A DNA stretch of 50,561 nt from Gammaproteobacteria bacterium (GCA_022819855.1 JAJEGN010000002.1:1-50561), one strand, 5' to 3'. Positions 8,736 to 19,177 are shown, counted from the first letter of the stretch. Translations and numbers: made by a program. Notes: a model not told the origin generated them from the sequence alone.

Positions 8736-10102
8736 TGGCTCGCAGTCTCGCAGCGGTTGCCGACGAAGTGCAGGGTCGTCTGGTCGGCGCCGACACCGAG
8801 TTCAACGCCGTCACGATCGATTCCCGTCAATCCGTGAGCGGGGCGCTGTTCGTCGCGATCCGGGGCGAGCGCTTCGACGGCAACGATTTCATCGCAGAAG
8901 TGCACGAGAAGGGCGCGGCCGGGGCGCTGGTGTCGCGCGTCGCGCAACTGCCATTGCCGCAGGTCGAGGTCGACGACACGCGGCGCGCGCTCGGCGCGAT
9001 GGCGCGCGCCTGGCGCGGCAATTTCCCGCTGCCGGTCGTCGCCGTGACGGGCAGCGCCGGGAAGACGACGGTCAAGGAACTCATCGCGTCGATACTGCGC
9101 GTCAACCGGGAGGTCTGCGTCACCCGCAGCAACCTCAACAACGATATCGGCCTGCCGCTCACGCTCATGCGGATACGCCCCGAGCACGAGGTGATCGTCG
9201 TCGAACTCGGCGCCAATCATGCCGGTGAGATCGATTACCTGAGCGGACTCGCGCAGCCGACTGTCGGCGTCATCACCAATGCCGGGGCGGCCCACCTCGA
9301 GGGCTTCGGCTCGGTGGCGGGCGTCGCCGCCGCGAAGGGGGAACTGCTCGATCACCTGCCGCGCTCGGGTACGGCCGTACTCAACGCCGACGATCCGTTC
9401 TGCGCCGACTGGCGGTTGCGATCGCGCGCGGACCGCGTCCTTACGTTCGGTCTTGGCGCGGACGCCGACTGCCGCGCGGTGGGCGAGGCCGTACTTGGCG
9501 GCGACGGTTCGAAGTTCACGATGCGCCTGCCGAACGACGAGCGGCTCGCCATCGAGTTGCCGCTCATCGGCATGCAGAACGTGGCCAACGCACTGGCCGC
9601 GGCCGCGGCCGCGCACGCCGCCGGAGCGAGCGGTGCGGAGATTCGCGCCGGTCTCGCCGGCGGCTCGCAGGTGCCGGGCCGCATGACGGTACTGCGCGGC
9701 AAGGGCGGTGCGACCGTCGTCGATGACAGCTACAACGCGAATCCGTCTTCGGCGCGCGCCGCGCTCGACTGGCTCGGCGCGCGCGGCGGAACGCGCGTTT
9801 TCGTGCTCGGCGACATGGCGGAACTCGGCGCGGAGGCTCAGGCCCTGCATCGGCAAACCGGCGCCTACGCCCGCGGCCGCTGCGAGGCGCTGATCGGGAT
9901 CGGCCCGCTTGCGGCCCATGCCGCCGAAGCTTTCGGTCCGCAAGGCGAAACGTTCGCCGACATCGAATCCGCCAGGCGCGCGCTCGAACCGCGGCTGGCC
10001 GCCGAGCTGACGATCCTCATCAAGGGCTCGCGCGTCATGGGACTCGATCGCCTCGTCGCGGCGTTCGCCGATGCGGATACGCGGAGGGCGGACCGATGTT
10101 GA
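8735..10102 (+). CDS. murF: UDP-MurNAc-tripeptide:D-Ala-D-Ala ligase MurF
   Basis: A 455-residue Mur ligase that adds the D-Ala-D-Ala dipeptide to complete the UDP-MurNAc-pentapeptide. The ATP-binding loop is [14 protein letters not shown], followed by [12 protein letters not shown] and the C-domain motif [12 protein letters not shown]. The reading frame is open upstream to 8231, but the family N terminus starts at [14 protein letters not shown], whose ATG (8735-8737) overlaps the murE stop. It depends on D-Ala-D-Ala from Ddl, which is not encoded in this cluster. It overlaps mraY by seven bases. Confidence 0.96.
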   Translation: MARSLAAVADEVQGRLVGADTEFNAVTIDSRQSVSGALFVAIRGERFDGNDFIAEVHEKGAAGALVSRVAQLPLPQVEVDDTRRALGAMARAWRGNFPLPVVAVTGSAGKTTVKELIASILRVNREVCVTRSNLNNDIGLPLTLMRIRPEHEVIVVELGANHAGEIDYLSGLAQPTVGVITNAGAAHLEGFGSVAGVAAAKGELLDHLPRSGTAVLNADDPFCADWRLRSRADRVLTFGLGADADCRAVGEAVLGGDGSKFTMRLPNDERLAIELPLIGMQNVANALAAAAAAHAAGASGAEIRAGLAGGSQVPGRMTVLRGKGGATVVDDSYNANPSSARAALDWLGARGGTRVFVLGDMAELGAEAQALHRQTGAYARGRCEALIGIGPLAAHAAEAFGPQGETFADIESARRALEPRLAAELTILIKGSRVMGLDRLVAAFADADTRRADRC

Positions 10103-11184
10103 TGATGCTCATGGAGTACCTGACGCAGTACTACTCCGGGTTCAACGTTTTCGGCTACCTGACGATGCGCGCGATCCTCGGCGCGCTGACCGCGCTGACG
10201 CTGTCGTTCGCCGTCGGCCCGTACATGATCCAGCGGCTCTCCGTGAGCAACGTGGGGCAGCCGGTACGATCCCTCGGTCCCGAGAGCCACTTGCTCAAGG
10301 CAGGCACTCCGACCATGGGCGGCGCGCTGATACTGCTGTCGATCGGGGTCGCCACGCTGTTGTGGGCGGATCTCACCAACCGCTTCGTCTGGATCGTGTT
10401 CGGGATCACGATGGTCTTCGGGCTCATTGGTTTCGTGGACGACTACAGGAAAATCGTCGTCGGCGATTCGCGGGGACTCGCGGCGCGCACGAAGTTTTTC
10501 TGGCAGTCGGTCGCCGCACTTGCGGGCGCCTTGCTCCTGTTCGTGACGGCGGAGAATCCCGAAGTCGAACAGGCCCTGCTGATTCCCTATTTTCCGAACC
10601 TCATGATTCCGCTCAACGGAATCGTGTACGTGGCGTTCGTCTACGTCGTCATTGTCGGCAGCTCCAACGCAGTCAACCTGACCGACGGGCTCGACGGGCT
10701 CGCGATCATGCCGACAGTGCTCGTAGGCGGCGCGCTCGGGCTCATCGCCTGGGCGGCCGGCAATGTCGTGTTTTCGAATTATCTCGGCATCCCCTACATC
10801 GTGGGGGCCGGAGAGATGCTCGTTTTTTGTGCGGCCCTGGCTGGCGCCGGCCTGGGCTTCTTGTGGTTCAACACCTACCCCGCCCAGGTCATCATGGGTG
10901 ATGTCGGGGCACTCGCGCTCGGAGCAGCGCTGGGACTCGTGGCGGTGGTCATCAGACAGGAACTGGTGTTGTTCATCATGGGCGGAGTATTCGTGGTCGA
11001 AACCGTCTCCGTCATGATCCAGGTCGTCTCCTACAAGAGAACAGGCCGGCGCGTTTTTCGCATGGCACCGCTGCACCACCATTTCGAACTGAAGGGCTGG
11101 GCGGAACCGAAGGTAATCGTTCGCTTCTGGATCATCACGGTGATCCTGGTGCTCATCGGACTTGCGAGCCTGAAGATTCGCTGA
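10096..11184 (+). CDS. mraY: Phospho-MurNAc-pentapeptide transferase MraY (lipid I synthase)
   Basis: A 362-residue polytopic membrane enzyme, about ten transmembrane helices, transferring phospho-MurNAc-pentapeptide to undecaprenyl phosphate. It shows GFVDDYRKI with the acidic pair for Mg2+, [22 protein letters not shown], and the histidine cluster [13 protein letters not shown], all hallmarks of MraY. A strong ribosome-binding site GGAGGG lies at 10084-10089, seven bases before the ATG, inside murF. It shares a base with murD (TGATG). Confidence 0.97.
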   Translation: MLMMLMEYLTQYYSGFNVFGYLTMRAILGALTALTLSFAVGPYMIQRLSVSNVGQPVRSLGPESHLLKAGTPTMGGALILLSIGVATLLWADLTNRFVWIVFGITMVFGLIGFVDDYRKIVVGDSRGLAARTKFFWQSVAALAGALLLFVTAENPEVEQALLIPYFPNLMIPLNGIVYVAFVYVVIVGSSNAVNLTDGLDGLAIMPTVLVGGALGLIAWAAGNVVFSNYLGIPYIVGAGEMLVFCAALAGAGLGFLWFNTYPAQVIMGDVGALALGAALGLVAVVIRQELVLFIMGGVFVVETVSVMIQVVSYKRTGRRVFRMAPLHHHFELKGWAEPKVIVRFWIITVILVLIGLASLKIR

Positions 11185-12587
11185 TGGCGACCGCATGGCG
11201 ACAACCGAGCGCGGAGACGGAATGGCAGGCGTGGTTCAGGGAGAACAGGGTCGTGGCTGAGCACGGCGGCAGGACGCTGATCGTGGGACTCGGGTCCACC
11301 GGTCGAGCCGTCGCCGAGTACCTGGCGCGATGGCGCCGGCCGGCGCTCGTCATCGACAGTCGCGCGGCGCCGCCCGAACTTGCCGGGCTCAGAGGCGCCT
11401 GCCCGGACATGCCCGTCGTGCTCGAGAGTCTCGATCCGAAATGGCTCGCGGGAGTGGACGAACTCGTGCTGTCGCCGGGGCTCCCGGTCGATACGCCGAT
11501 CGTCGCGGCGGCGCACGAGCGCGGCATCCCGGTGATCAGTGACATCGAACTCTTCGCCAGGGAAGCCGAGGCGCCGGTGCTGGCGGTCACGGGGTCCAAC
11601 GGCAAGAGCACGGTCACGACGCTGACGGCGCGAATCCTCGCCGCGCAGGGCGTGCGCGCTCCGGCGGGCGGCAATCTCGGTCCTCCGGCGCTGGAACTCC
11701 TGAGCGAGGAAGAGTCCGAAGCCTACGTTCTCGAAGTCTCGAGCTTCCAGATGGAGACGACATACAGTCTGCGGCCGCTGGCCGCCGTCGTGCTCAACCT
11801 GTCCCCGGATCACCTCGACCGGCACGGGAGTTTCGAGCGCTACGCGGAACTCAAGGCGAAACTCCTTCGCGGTGCCGAGCGCGCCGTGTACAACCGGGAT
11901 GATCCGGCCGTACGCGAGATGGGCTGGCGCCACATGCAGGGCGTTCCTTTCTCGACGCGCGAGTCGCTGGAGGACGGCTACTCGATCATCGTTGCCGACG
12001 GCGAACGCTGGCTTGCGTGCGGTCTCGAGCCGCTCATGCCCGCGGCCGAACTGCCCGTTCCCGGCCGGCACGGGGAGTCCAATGCGCTTGCGGCGCTCGC
12101 GCTCGCGGAGGTTCTCGGCGGGGCGCGCGAACCGGCGCTGGAGGCACTGCGCAACTTCGAGGGTCTGCCGCATCGCTTCGCCCAGGTCGCCACCGTCGGG
12201 GGCGTCGTCTATGTCGACGACTCGAAGGGCACGAACGTCGGCGCTACGGTCGCTGCGCTCGAGAGCCTTGCCGGCGCGGCCGTGCTGATCGCCGGCGGGC
12301 TCGGCAAGGGCATGGACTTCACGCCGCTTGCCGAGGCCGCCCGCGGCAGGCTCAAGGCGGCCGTGCTCCTCGGGGAGTCGGCGCCGGCGCTCGCCGAAGC
12401 GCTTGACGGCATCTGCCCGATTGCCCGGGTCGACACGATGCCGGCAGCCGTGGTGCATGCCGCGGACCTCGCGGCCGCCGGCGACACGGTGCTCCTGTCA
12501 CCGGCGTGCGCGAGCCAGGACATGTTTGCGGATTATCGCGAACGCGGCAGGGCGTTCGGCGCGGCAGTCCGGGGGCTGGAACGATGA
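11184..12587 (+). CDS. murD: UDP-MurNAc-L-Ala:D-Glu ligase MurD
   Basis: A 467-residue Mur ligase adding D-glutamate. It carries a Rossmann-like N-domain start (LIVGLGSTGRAVAEYL), the P-loop VTGSNGKSTVTTL, LEVSSFQMETT, NLSPDHLDRH and the C-domain VYVDDSKGTNVGAT. An N-terminal extension of about 28 residues before the Rossmann strand is a little longer than usual; a GTG within it could be an alternative start. The chosen ATG (11184-11186) overlaps the mraY stop. It overlaps ftsW by ATGA. Confidence 0.96.
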   Translation: MATAWRQPSAETEWQAWFRENRVVAEHGGRTLIVGLGSTGRAVAEYLARWRRPALVIDSRAAPPELAGLRGACPDMPVVLESLDPKWLAGVDELVLSPGLPVDTPIVAAAHERGIPVISDIELFAREAEAPVLAVTGSNGKSTVTTLTARILAAQGVRAPAGGNLGPPALELLSEEESEAYVLEVSSFQMETTYSLRPLAAVVLNLSPDHLDRHGSFERYAELKAKLLRGAERAVYNRDDPAVREMGWRHMQGVPFSTRESLEDGYSIIVADGERWLACGLEPLMPAAELPVPGRHGESNALAALALAEVLGGAREPALEALRNFEGLPHRFAQVATVGGVVYVDDSKGTNVGATVAALESLAGAAVLIAGGLGKGMDFTPLAEAARGRLKAAVLLGESAPALAEALDGICPIARVDTMPAAVVHAADLAAAGDTVLLSPACASQDMFADYRERGRAFGAAVRGLER

Positions 12588-13741
12588 AGCGCACCTTCCC
12601 GATGCCGCCGAGCCATGTGGACCCGCTGCTTGCCGGCGCCAGCCTCGGGCTCGTCGTCGTTGGCGCCGTGATGGTCGGTTCCGCGTCGATCTCGCTCGCC
12701 GACGGCAATTTCGGCCAGCCGCTCTACTACCTCATACGGCATCTCGGGGCAGTGGGCATCGGCCTGGCAGCCGCGCTTGCGGTCACCGCCGTGCCGACCG
12801 AACTCTGGCACCGGCTGAACGGCCTGATCCTGCTTGGCTGCGTCGCACTGCTCGCGCTGGTTCTCGTCCCCGGTCTCGGTCAGACCGTCAACGGCGCCGC
12901 CCGCTGGCTCGAACTTGGGCCGATCCGTTTCCAGGCCTCCGAACCTGCACGCCTCTTCCTGATCATGTACCTCGCCAGTTACGCCACGCGCCGGCAGGCC
13001 GAGCTCCTGACGAGTTTCCGGGGCTTTCTCAAGCCCATGGTCATCGTGGCCGGCGTTTGCGCGCTCTTGCTTGCGGAGCCCGACTTCGGCGCCGCCGTCG
13101 TCGTCACGCTGACGAGCCTCGGGATCGTGTTCGTGGCCGGCGCGAGGCTGCGCGACTTCGTGCTTGCGCTGGTCGTCGGGGGCTTCGCTCTCGGGACGCT
13201 GGCCGTGAATTCAGCGTATCGGCTCGAGCGGCTCACGACGTTCCTGAATCCCTGGAGCGATCCTTTTGCGAGCGGATTCCAGTTGACCCAGTCGTTGATC
13301 GCGATCGGCCGTGGCGAGTGGTTCGGGGTTGGTCTCGGCGAGAGCGTGCAAAAACTGTTCTACCTGCCCGAAGCGCACACGGACTTCGTATTTGCCGTTG
13401 TCGCCGAAGAATTGGGATTCGCCGGTGCGAGCTTCGTCGTGCTGCTATATGTTCTCGTCGTCTATCGAGCCATCGACATGGGCCAGACGGCGATTCGCGA
13501 GGGCATGGCGTTTCAGGGCCTGCTGAGTACGGGGATCGGGCTCATGCTCGGCATCGAGGCGCTGATCAACATCGGGGTTAACACGGGCTTGCTGCCGACC
13601 AAGGGTCTGACGCTGCCGCTCATCAGCTACGGTCGTTCGAGCACGATCGTGACGCTCATCGCGCTCGGCCTGCTCTTCAGAATCCATCGTGAACTCAGTG
13701 GCGTGCAACAGGCGTCGTCCAGGCGCAGGCGGTCGCAGTGA
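12584..13741 (+). CDS. ftsW: Septal peptidoglycan glycosyltransferase FtsW
   Basis: A 385-residue SEDS-family polymerase with about ten transmembrane helices; with FtsI it makes septal glycan. Family segments include NGAARWLELGPIRFQASEPARL, LAEPDFGAAVVV, PWSDPFASGFQLTQSLIAIGRG and the C-terminal GLTLPLISYGRSS. The ATG at 12584 overlaps the murD stop; a longer frame from 12506 is rejected because it lies within murD. It is FtsW rather than RodA because of its position between murD and murG. Confidence 0.96.
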   Translation: MKRTFPMPPSHVDPLLAGASLGLVVVGAVMVGSASISLADGNFGQPLYYLIRHLGAVGIGLAAALAVTAVPTELWHRLNGLILLGCVALLALVLVPGLGQTVNGAARWLELGPIRFQASEPARLFLIMYLASYATRRQAELLTSFRGFLKPMVIVAGVCALLLAEPDFGAAVVVTLTSLGIVFVAGARLRDFVLALVVGGFALGTLAVNSAYRLERLTTFLNPWSDPFASGFQLTQSLIAIGRGEWFGVGLGESVQKLFYLPEAHTDFVFAVVAEELGFAGASFVVLLYVLVVYRAIDMGQTAIREGMAFQGLLSTGIGLMLGIEALINIGVNTGLLPTKGLTLPLISYGRSSTIVTLIALGLLFRIHRELSGVQQASSRRRRSQ

Positions 13742-14829
13742 CGGGCGGGCCGATCATGATCATGGCGGGCGGTACGGGCGGACACGTGTTCCCGGGCCTC
13801 GCCGTGGCAGCGACGCTCAGGCGGCGCCGGCAGGCGGTCGTCTGGATCGGCACGCACCGCGGGCTCGAATCGACGCTCGTGCCCGAGAACGGCTTCGACA
13901 TCGACTGGATCACGATCTCCGGCATCAGGCGGCGGGGCCCGGGCGCCTGGCTCGCGGCGCCTTTCAGGATCGCCTTCTCGGTGGCCCAGGCGCTGTGCAT
14001 CTTCCATCGTCGCAAGCCCGGCGCCGTGCTGGGCTTCGGCGGCTTCGTGTCGGGTCCCGGCGGCATCGCCGCGTGGCTTACTCGCCGACCCTTGTTGATA
14101 CACGAGCAAAACGCCATTGCGGGAACGACGAACCGTCTGCTCGCTCGGTTCGCAAAACAGGTGTTCGAGGCGTTCCCGGACAGTTTCCCCGGGCGCGTCG
14201 ACGCCCACTGGATCGGCAACCCGGTGCGCCGCGAGATCGCGGCGCTGCCGCCGCCCGGTGAACGTGTGATCGGGCCGTCGGACAGGCGGCGCACGCGCCT
14301 GCTCGTGCTTGGCGGCAGCCGCGGCGCCCTGGCGCTGAACCGCGTGCTGCCCGACGCGGTCGAGGGGCTCGCAGATTCGCTGCGGCCGGCGATCCGGCAT
14401 CAGTCAGGAACCGGGGCTGACGAGATGGCTGCGCGCTACGCGGAGATCGGGGTCGAGGCGAGCGTCGAGCCGTTCATTGACGACATGGCCGACGCCTACG
14501 GCTGGGCCGATCTCGTCGTTGCCAGGGCCGGCGCCTTGACGGTCGCCGAGCTTGCCGCCTGTGGCGTTGGGGCGATCCTCGTGCCGTTTCCGTACGCGGT
14601 CGACGACCACCAGACGGAGAACGCGCGCCGGTTTGTCGCCGCGGGCGCGGCCGTGCTGCTGCCCGAGCGCGAGCTCGACGCGTCGCGGCTCGCTCGCGAA
14701 CTCGAACGGTTGCTGTCCGACCGAACGCGCCTGCTGCGGATGGCGGAGGCGGCGCGGGAGCAGGCCCGACCGGACGCGGCCGAGCAGCTTGCCGAGGCAT
14801 GCCTGCGCCATGCGGGAGGCGCCGCATGA
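13738..14829 (+). CDS. murG: UDP-GlcNAc:lipid I N-acetylglucosaminyltransferase MurG (lipid II synthase)
   Basis: A 363-residue GT-B glycosyltransferase acting on the inner face of the membrane. The N-terminal glycine loop MAGGTGGHVFPG includes His16. GFGGFVSGPGG, HEQNAIAGTTNRLL, LLVLGGSRGALALN and the C-domain donor site VARAGALTVAELAACGV with PFPYAVDDHQTENA are all present. The GTG start at 13738 overlaps the ftsW stop by four bases (GTGA), and MurG overlaps murC by ATGA. Confidence 0.96.
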   Translation: MTGGPIMIMAGGTGGHVFPGLAVAATLRRRRQAVVWIGTHRGLESTLVPENGFDIDWITISGIRRRGPGAWLAAPFRIAFSVAQALCIFHRRKPGAVLGFGGFVSGPGGIAAWLTRRPLLIHEQNAIAGTTNRLLARFAKQVFEAFPDSFPGRVDAHWIGNPVRREIAALPPPGERVIGPSDRRRTRLLVLGGSRGALALNRVLPDAVEGLADSLRPAIRHQSGTGADEMAARYAEIGVEASVEPFIDDMADAYGWADLVVARAGALTVAELAACGVGAILVPFPYAVDDHQTENARRFVAAGAAVLLPERELDASRLARELERLLSDRTRLLRMAEAAREQARPDAAEQLAEACLRHAGGAA

Positions 14830-16250
14830 ACGATCGCATGGGCCGAATCCATACCGTGCACTTCGTCGGCATTGGCGGCGTCGGCATGGCCGGCATCGCC
14901 GAGGTGCTGCTCAACCTCGGGTACACGGTGCAGGGATCGGATCTCAGGCAGAGCGCCGCGACCGAGCGTCTGCAGTCGCTCGGTGCGATAGTCCATGAAG
15001 GCCACGACGCCGCGCAGCTCGGCGAGGCCGATGTGGTCGTCGTTTCGAGCGCCGTCGGCAAGGACAACCCCGAGATCGTCGCAGCGAAGAAGCGGCGCAT
15101 ACCGGTCGTGCAGCGGGCGGAGATGCTCGGCGAGCTCATGCGCTTCCGCTACGGCATCGCCGTTGCCGGCACGCACGGCAAGACCACGACCACCAGCCTG
15201 ATCGCAAGCGTGCTTGCCGAGGGCGGGCTCGACCCGACGTTCGTCATCGGCGGCCGGCTTGCGAGCGCCGATGCCCACGCGCGGCTCGGGGTGGGGCGAT
15301 ACCTCGTTGCCGAGGCCGACGAGAGCGACGCCTCGTTCCTGCACCTGCAGCCGATGATCGCCGTCGTAACGAACGTCGATACGGACCACCTGGCAACCTA
15401 CGACGGCGAACTTGGACGGCTCAAGCAGGCGTTTCTGGACTTCGTGCACAATCTGCCGTTCTACGGCGTCGCCGTGATGTGCCGCGATGACGCCAACACG
15501 CGAAAGCTGATACCGAAGGTCAGCCGGCGAGTGCTGAGCTACGGCCGCACGGAGCGGGCGGACGTCAGGATCTCGGCGGTGGAACGGCGCGGCATGCGGA
15601 CGGCCTTCAAGGTTCGGCTGCCTGGCGGCGGCAAGCCGGTCCCGTTCGAACTCAACCTGCCCGGCAAGCACAACGTGCTCAACGCGGCCGCGGCGATCGC
15701 GGTCGCGAGCGAGCTTGGAGTCGCAACACAGGCAATCCGGAAAGCGCTAGCGGATTTCTCCGGCATCGATCGCCGCCTGCAGGTGCTCGGGACCGTCAAC
15801 ACGGTCGCAGGAAGGGTCACCTTCGTCGACGATTACGGCCATCACCCCACCGAGATCGCAGCCACGCTCGCCGCGGTGCGCGATGCCTGGCCCGGACGGC
15901 GCATCGTCGTTGTCTTCCAGCCCCATCGCTATTCGAGGACCCGGGCACTGCTCGATGATTTCGCGCAGGTGCTCGCGGACGTGGATACCTTGCTGCTGAC
16001 GAGCGTATACGCGGCCGGCGAAAAACCGCTGCGCAACGCCGACGGCAAGGCGCTGGCCCGGGCCGTGCGCGCGCGAGGCGCCGTGGAGCCGGTCTTCGTC
16101 GAGGACCTCGACGATCTGGACACGGTGCTCGCCCATGTGTTGCGTGCCGATGACGTGGTGTTGACCCTCGGGGCCGGCAGCATCGGCGCAGTGGCGCCCA
16201 TGCTGCCGGGGCTGCTCGCCGTTCGCGGGCCGGTCGGAGTTCGTCAATGA
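14826..16250 (+). CDS. murC: UDP-MurNAc:L-alanine ligase MurC
   Basis: A 474-residue Mur ligase that adds the first stem-peptide residue. It shows FVGIGGVGMAGIAEVLLN, the P-loop VAGTHGKTTTTSLIAS, EADESDASFLHLQP, and the C-domain FVDDYGHHPTEIAAT. The ATG at 14826 overlaps the murG TGA; an upstream in-frame ATG at 14799 is rejected. As in many gammaproteobacteria with murB in the dcw cluster, murB follows directly, overlapping by ATGA. Confidence 0.97.
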   Translation: MNDRMGRIHTVHFVGIGGVGMAGIAEVLLNLGYTVQGSDLRQSAATERLQSLGAIVHEGHDAAQLGEADVVVVSSAVGKDNPEIVAAKKRRIPVVQRAEMLGELMRFRYGIAVAGTHGKTTTTSLIASVLAEGGLDPTFVIGGRLASADAHARLGVGRYLVAEADESDASFLHLQPMIAVVTNVDTDHLATYDGELGRLKQAFLDFVHNLPFYGVAVMCRDDANTRKLIPKVSRRVLSYGRTERADVRISAVERRGMRTAFKVRLPGGGKPVPFELNLPGKHNVLNAAAAIAVASELGVATQAIRKALADFSGIDRRLQVLGTVNTVAGRVTFVDDYGHHPTEIAATLAAVRDAWPGRRIVVVFQPHRYSRTRALLDDFAQVLADVDTLLLTSVYAAGEKPLRNADGKALARAVRARGAVEPVFVEDLDDLDTVLAHVLRADDVVLTLGAGSIGAVAPMLPGLLAVRGPVGVRQ

Positions 16251-17155
16251 GCGCGGTGGCCGAAGAGATGGCTGACACACCGGCGCTGCTGCATGACGAG
16301 CCGATGGCAGGCCACACCTCGTGGCGGGTGGGCGGTCCGGCCGACCTGTTCTTCACGCCCGCCGGGGTTGAGGACCTCACGACCTTTCTTGCGACACTGC
16401 CGGCCGATGCGCCGATCTGCTTCATCGGACTCGGATCCAACCTGCTCGTGCGCGACGGCGGCATTCGCGGCGCCGTGATTTGCACGAGCGCGTTGCCGAA
16501 GGACATCGCCCGGCTCGATGACGAGCGGGTACGGGCCACGGCGGGCGTGTCCTGCGCCGCGCTTGCGCGCCGCTGCGCACGCTGGAAGCTCGGACCTGCC
16601 GCGTTTTTCGGAGGCATACCGGGGACCGTGGGCGGAGCGCTCGCAATGAACGCCGGCGCATTTGGCGGCGAGACCTGGGACAAGGTCGAGAGCGTCACGA
16701 CCGTCGACCGTTCCGGCGCCGTGTACACGAGAGCGAGGACGGAGTTCTCAAGCGGCTACCGCACGGTCGCAGGCCCAGCGAACGAGTGGTTCCTTGACGC
16801 AACGTTTCGATTCGAAGCGGGGGACGGATCCGATCCGGCGACGCTCAGGGCGATGCTGCGCAGGCGCGGTGAAACGCAACCGCTGGGCCGGCCGAGCGCG
16901 GGATCGGTGTTCCGCAATCCGCCCGGCAACTTCGCCGGCCGGCTCATCGAGCGCGCCGGACTCAAGGGCGCGCGCGTCGGCGGTGCCGAGGTCTCGCGCA
17001 AGCACGCGAATTTCATCATCAACACGGGTTCTGCCACGGCGGCCGATATCGAGCGGTTGATCGACAGGCTCAGAGTCGAGGTCGAGCAGCGCACCGGCGT
17101 CGCGCTCGAACTCGAGGTGCGCGTGCTCGGCGAGCACGCGGGAGATGCTGACTGA
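16247..17155 (+). CDS. murB: UDP-N-acetylenolpyruvoylglucosamine reductase MurB (type II, short form)
   Basis: A 302-residue FAD-dependent reductase making UDP-MurNAc. Motifs are HTSWRVGGPADLF, IGLGSNLLVRDGGIRG, FFGGIPGTVGGALAMNAGA, and AGSVFRNPPGNFAGRLIE containing the Ser that protonates the intermediate. The length fits type II MurB, which lacks the insertion present in the E. coli enzyme. The stop shares a base with the ftsQ ATG, leaving no room for the ddl gene that usually lies here. Confidence 0.95.
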   Translation: MSAVAEEMADTPALLHDEPMAGHTSWRVGGPADLFFTPAGVEDLTTFLATLPADAPICFIGLGSNLLVRDGGIRGAVICTSALPKDIARLDDERVRATAGVSCAALARRCARWKLGPAAFFGGIPGTVGGALAMNAGAFGGETWDKVESVTTVDRSGAVYTRARTEFSSGYRTVAGPANEWFLDATFRFEAGDGSDPATLRAMLRRRGETQPLGRPSAGSVFRNPPGNFAGRLIERAGLKGARVGGAEVSRKHANFIINTGSATAADIERLIDRLRVEVEQRTGVALELEVRVLGEHAGDAD

Positions 17156-17949
17156 TGGGCAAGCGCGGCAAACGCAGCAAACGCGGCAAGAACGTCCGGC
17201 GCGATTCGTCGCAGCCGGCTGTCGAGCTGAACTGGGGCGCGTTGCTCGTGCTGCCGGTCATCCTCGCCGCGGTGCTTGCGGGTCTGCTGTTCGGTCTGCC
17301 GGTGCTGGATCGCCCGATTTCGCAATTGCTTGTCGAAGGGCCGTTTCAGCGTGTGACTGAAGTACAGGTACAGGCTGCGATCGCGCCCGAACTCGGTCCG
17401 GGGTTCCTGACAGTCGACCTCGAACGGATGCGCCAGCGTGTCGAGTCGCTCGACTGGATCGACACTGCGCAGATCCGCAGGCTCTGGCCCGACAAGCTCG
17501 CGGTCACGGTCACCGAACATCGTGCGGTGGCTCGCTGGGACGACAAGGGTCTGCTCAACGTCCGCGGCGAGGTCTTTGCCGCCAACGCGCGCCACGCCTT
17601 CCCGGAGCTGCCGAAGTTCGTCGGGCCGCCCGGCAGCGAGCAGAACATCATCGCTTTCTACCGGTCCTCACGCGGCCGGCTGGCCGAGGCCAACTTGATG
17701 CTCGATTCATTGCACATGAATGCACGAGGCGCTTTTACGTTTGTGCTTGCCGGCGGACAGCAGATCCGGCTCGGCCGCCGGGACATCGAGCGCCAACTCG
17801 AGACCTTCTTCGACATCGCGGCTCCCGCGCTTGCGGAGCGGCTCGAGGAAGTCGGTTACGTGGACCTGAGATACGCGAACGGTTTTGTGGTCGGGTGGCG
17901 TACCGGAACCGAGCTTGCGAACACGGTCGAGAGTTACGGAAATGGCTAA
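17155..17949 (+). CDS. ftsQ: Cell division protein FtsQ
   Basis: A 264-residue bitopic divisome protein. A very basic N-terminal tail (repeated KRGKRSKRGK) precedes one transmembrane helix (about residues 29-50). A POTRA domain follows (VTEVQVQAAIAPEL then FLTVDLERMRQRVESLDWIDTAQIRRLWPDKL, split here only for reading). VTVTEHRAVARWDD and GEVF are typical of FtsQ. It scaffolds FtsB/FtsL. The start shares a base with the murB stop, and the 3' end overlaps ftsA by eight bases. Confidence 0.94.
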   Translation: MGKRGKRSKRGKNVRRDSSQPAVELNWGALLVLPVILAAVLAGLLFGLPVLDRPISQLLVEGPFQRVTEVQVQAAIAPELGPGFLTVDLERMRQRVESLDWIDTAQIRRLWPDKLAVTVTEHRAVARWDDKGLLNVRGEVFAANARHAFPELPKFVGPPGSEQNIIAFYRSSRGRLAEANLMLDSLHMNARGAFTFVLAGGQQIRLGRRDIERQLETFFDIAAPALAERLEEVGYVDLRYANGFVVGWRTGTELANTVESYGNG

Positions 17950-19177
17950 GCGGGACGCACGCAATCTGGTCGTCGGGCTCGACATCGGTACGTCGAAGGT
18001 CGTTGCCGTCGTCGGCAAACTGTCGACCGAGGACCGTCTGGAAATCATCGGTCTGGGTTCGTGCGAGTCGCGCGGTCTCAAGCGGGGCGTGGTCGTGAAC
18101 ATCGAGTCGACGGTGCGCTCGATCCAGCGCGCGGTCGAGGAAGCGGAGCTCATGGCCGGCTGTGAAATCAGCCGCGTGTACACGGGCATTGCGGGCAGTC
18201 ACGTTCGCAGCCTCAATTCGCACGGCATCGTCGCGATACGCGACAGGGAAGTCAGCGCGAGCGACGTCGAGCGCGTCATCGATGCGGCCCGCGCGGTTGC
18301 GATCCCGGCCGACCAGCGCGTTCTGCATGTGCTGCCCCAGGAATTCATCATCGATTCCGAGGGCGGCATTCGCGAACCGGTCGGCATGTCGGGCGTGCGT
18401 CTGGAGGCGAAGGTTCACCTTGTCACGGGCGCGGTCAGCGCCGTGCAGAACATCGTCAAGTGCGTGCAGCGCTGCGGACTGACCGTCGACGGAATGGTTC
18501 TCGAGCAGCTCGCCTCGAGCTACGCCGTGCTGACCGAGGACGAGAAGGAACTGGGTGTCTGCATCGCCGACATCGGCGGCGGCACGACCGACATCGCGGT
18601 CTTCTGCGGCGGCGCGATTCAGCATACCGCCGTCATCCCCATTGCCGGGACCCAGGTGACGAACGACATCGCGGTGTCGCTGCGTACTCCGGCGCACCGC
18701 GCCGAGGAGATCAAGATCAAGTACGCCTGCGCGTTGTCGCAGCTCGCGAATGCCGACGAGACGATCGAGGTGCCGAGCGTCGGCGACAGGCCGCCGCGCC
18801 GCCTGGCCCGACAGACCCTCGCCGAAGTGGTCGAGCCGCGCTACGAGGAACTCTTCAGCCTCGTGCGCGACGAACTGGTGCGGTCGGGGTTCGCCGAGCT
18901 GATCCCTGCCGGCGTCGTGCTGACCGGCGGCAGTTCGAAGATGGAAGGGGCGATCGAACTTGCGGAAGAAGTCTTCCACATGCAGGTACGCCTCGGCATG
19001 CCGCAGTACGTCGAAGGTCTTGCCGGCGTCGTGCGCAATCCGATCCACGCGACCGGCGTGGGTCTGCTGCTCTACGCGAGAGAGTCGATTCAAGCCGGGG
19101 CGGAAGCATCCGAGTCCGGGCTTGGGGTATCGAATGTGTTCGGCAGGATGCGGGCCTGGTTTCGCGGAGGTTTGTAG
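17942..19177 (+). CDS. ftsA: Cell division protein FtsA, actin-like FtsZ membrane tether
   Basis: A 411-residue actin-superfamily ATPase. Phosphate-1 motif VVGLDIGTSKVVAVVG, the 1C domain (LKRGVVVNIESTVRSIQRAVEEAE), phosphate-2 ADIGGGTTDIAVF, and the adenosine motif VLTGGSSKMEGAIELAEEVF are visible. The last residues form the expected amphipathic membrane-targeting helix (VFGRMRAWFRGGL). The ATG at 17942 lies inside ftsQ, and 30 bp separate the stop from ftsZ. Confidence 0.97.
   Translation: MAKRDARNLVVGLDIGTSKVVAVVGKLSTEDRLEIIGLGSCESRGLKRGVVVNIESTVRSIQRAVEEAELMAGCEISRVYTGIAGSHVRSLNSHGIVAIRDREVSASDVERVIDAARAVAIPADQRVLHVLPQEFIIDSEGGIREPVGMSGVRLEAKVHLVTGAVSAVQNIVKCVQRCGLTVDGMVLEQLASSYAVLTEDEKELGVCIADIGGGTTDIAVFCGGAIQHTAVIPIAGTQVTNDIAVSLRTPAHRAEEIKIKYACALSQLANADETIEVPSVGDRPPRRLARQTLAEVVEPRYEELFSLVRDELVRSGFAELIPAGVVLTGGSSKMEGAIELAEEVFHMQVRLGMPQYVEGLAGVVRNPIHATGVGLLLYARESIQAGAEASESGLGVSNVFGRMRAWFRGGL

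Noticed and set aside
7272..12458. Series of long minus-strand frames opposite murE, murF, mraY and murD
   Set aside because: All are opposite strongly conserved dcw genes and lack ribosome-binding sites and domains.
17150..17160. Search for a hidden ddl gene between murB and ftsQ
   Set aside because: The two genes share one base; there is no space.
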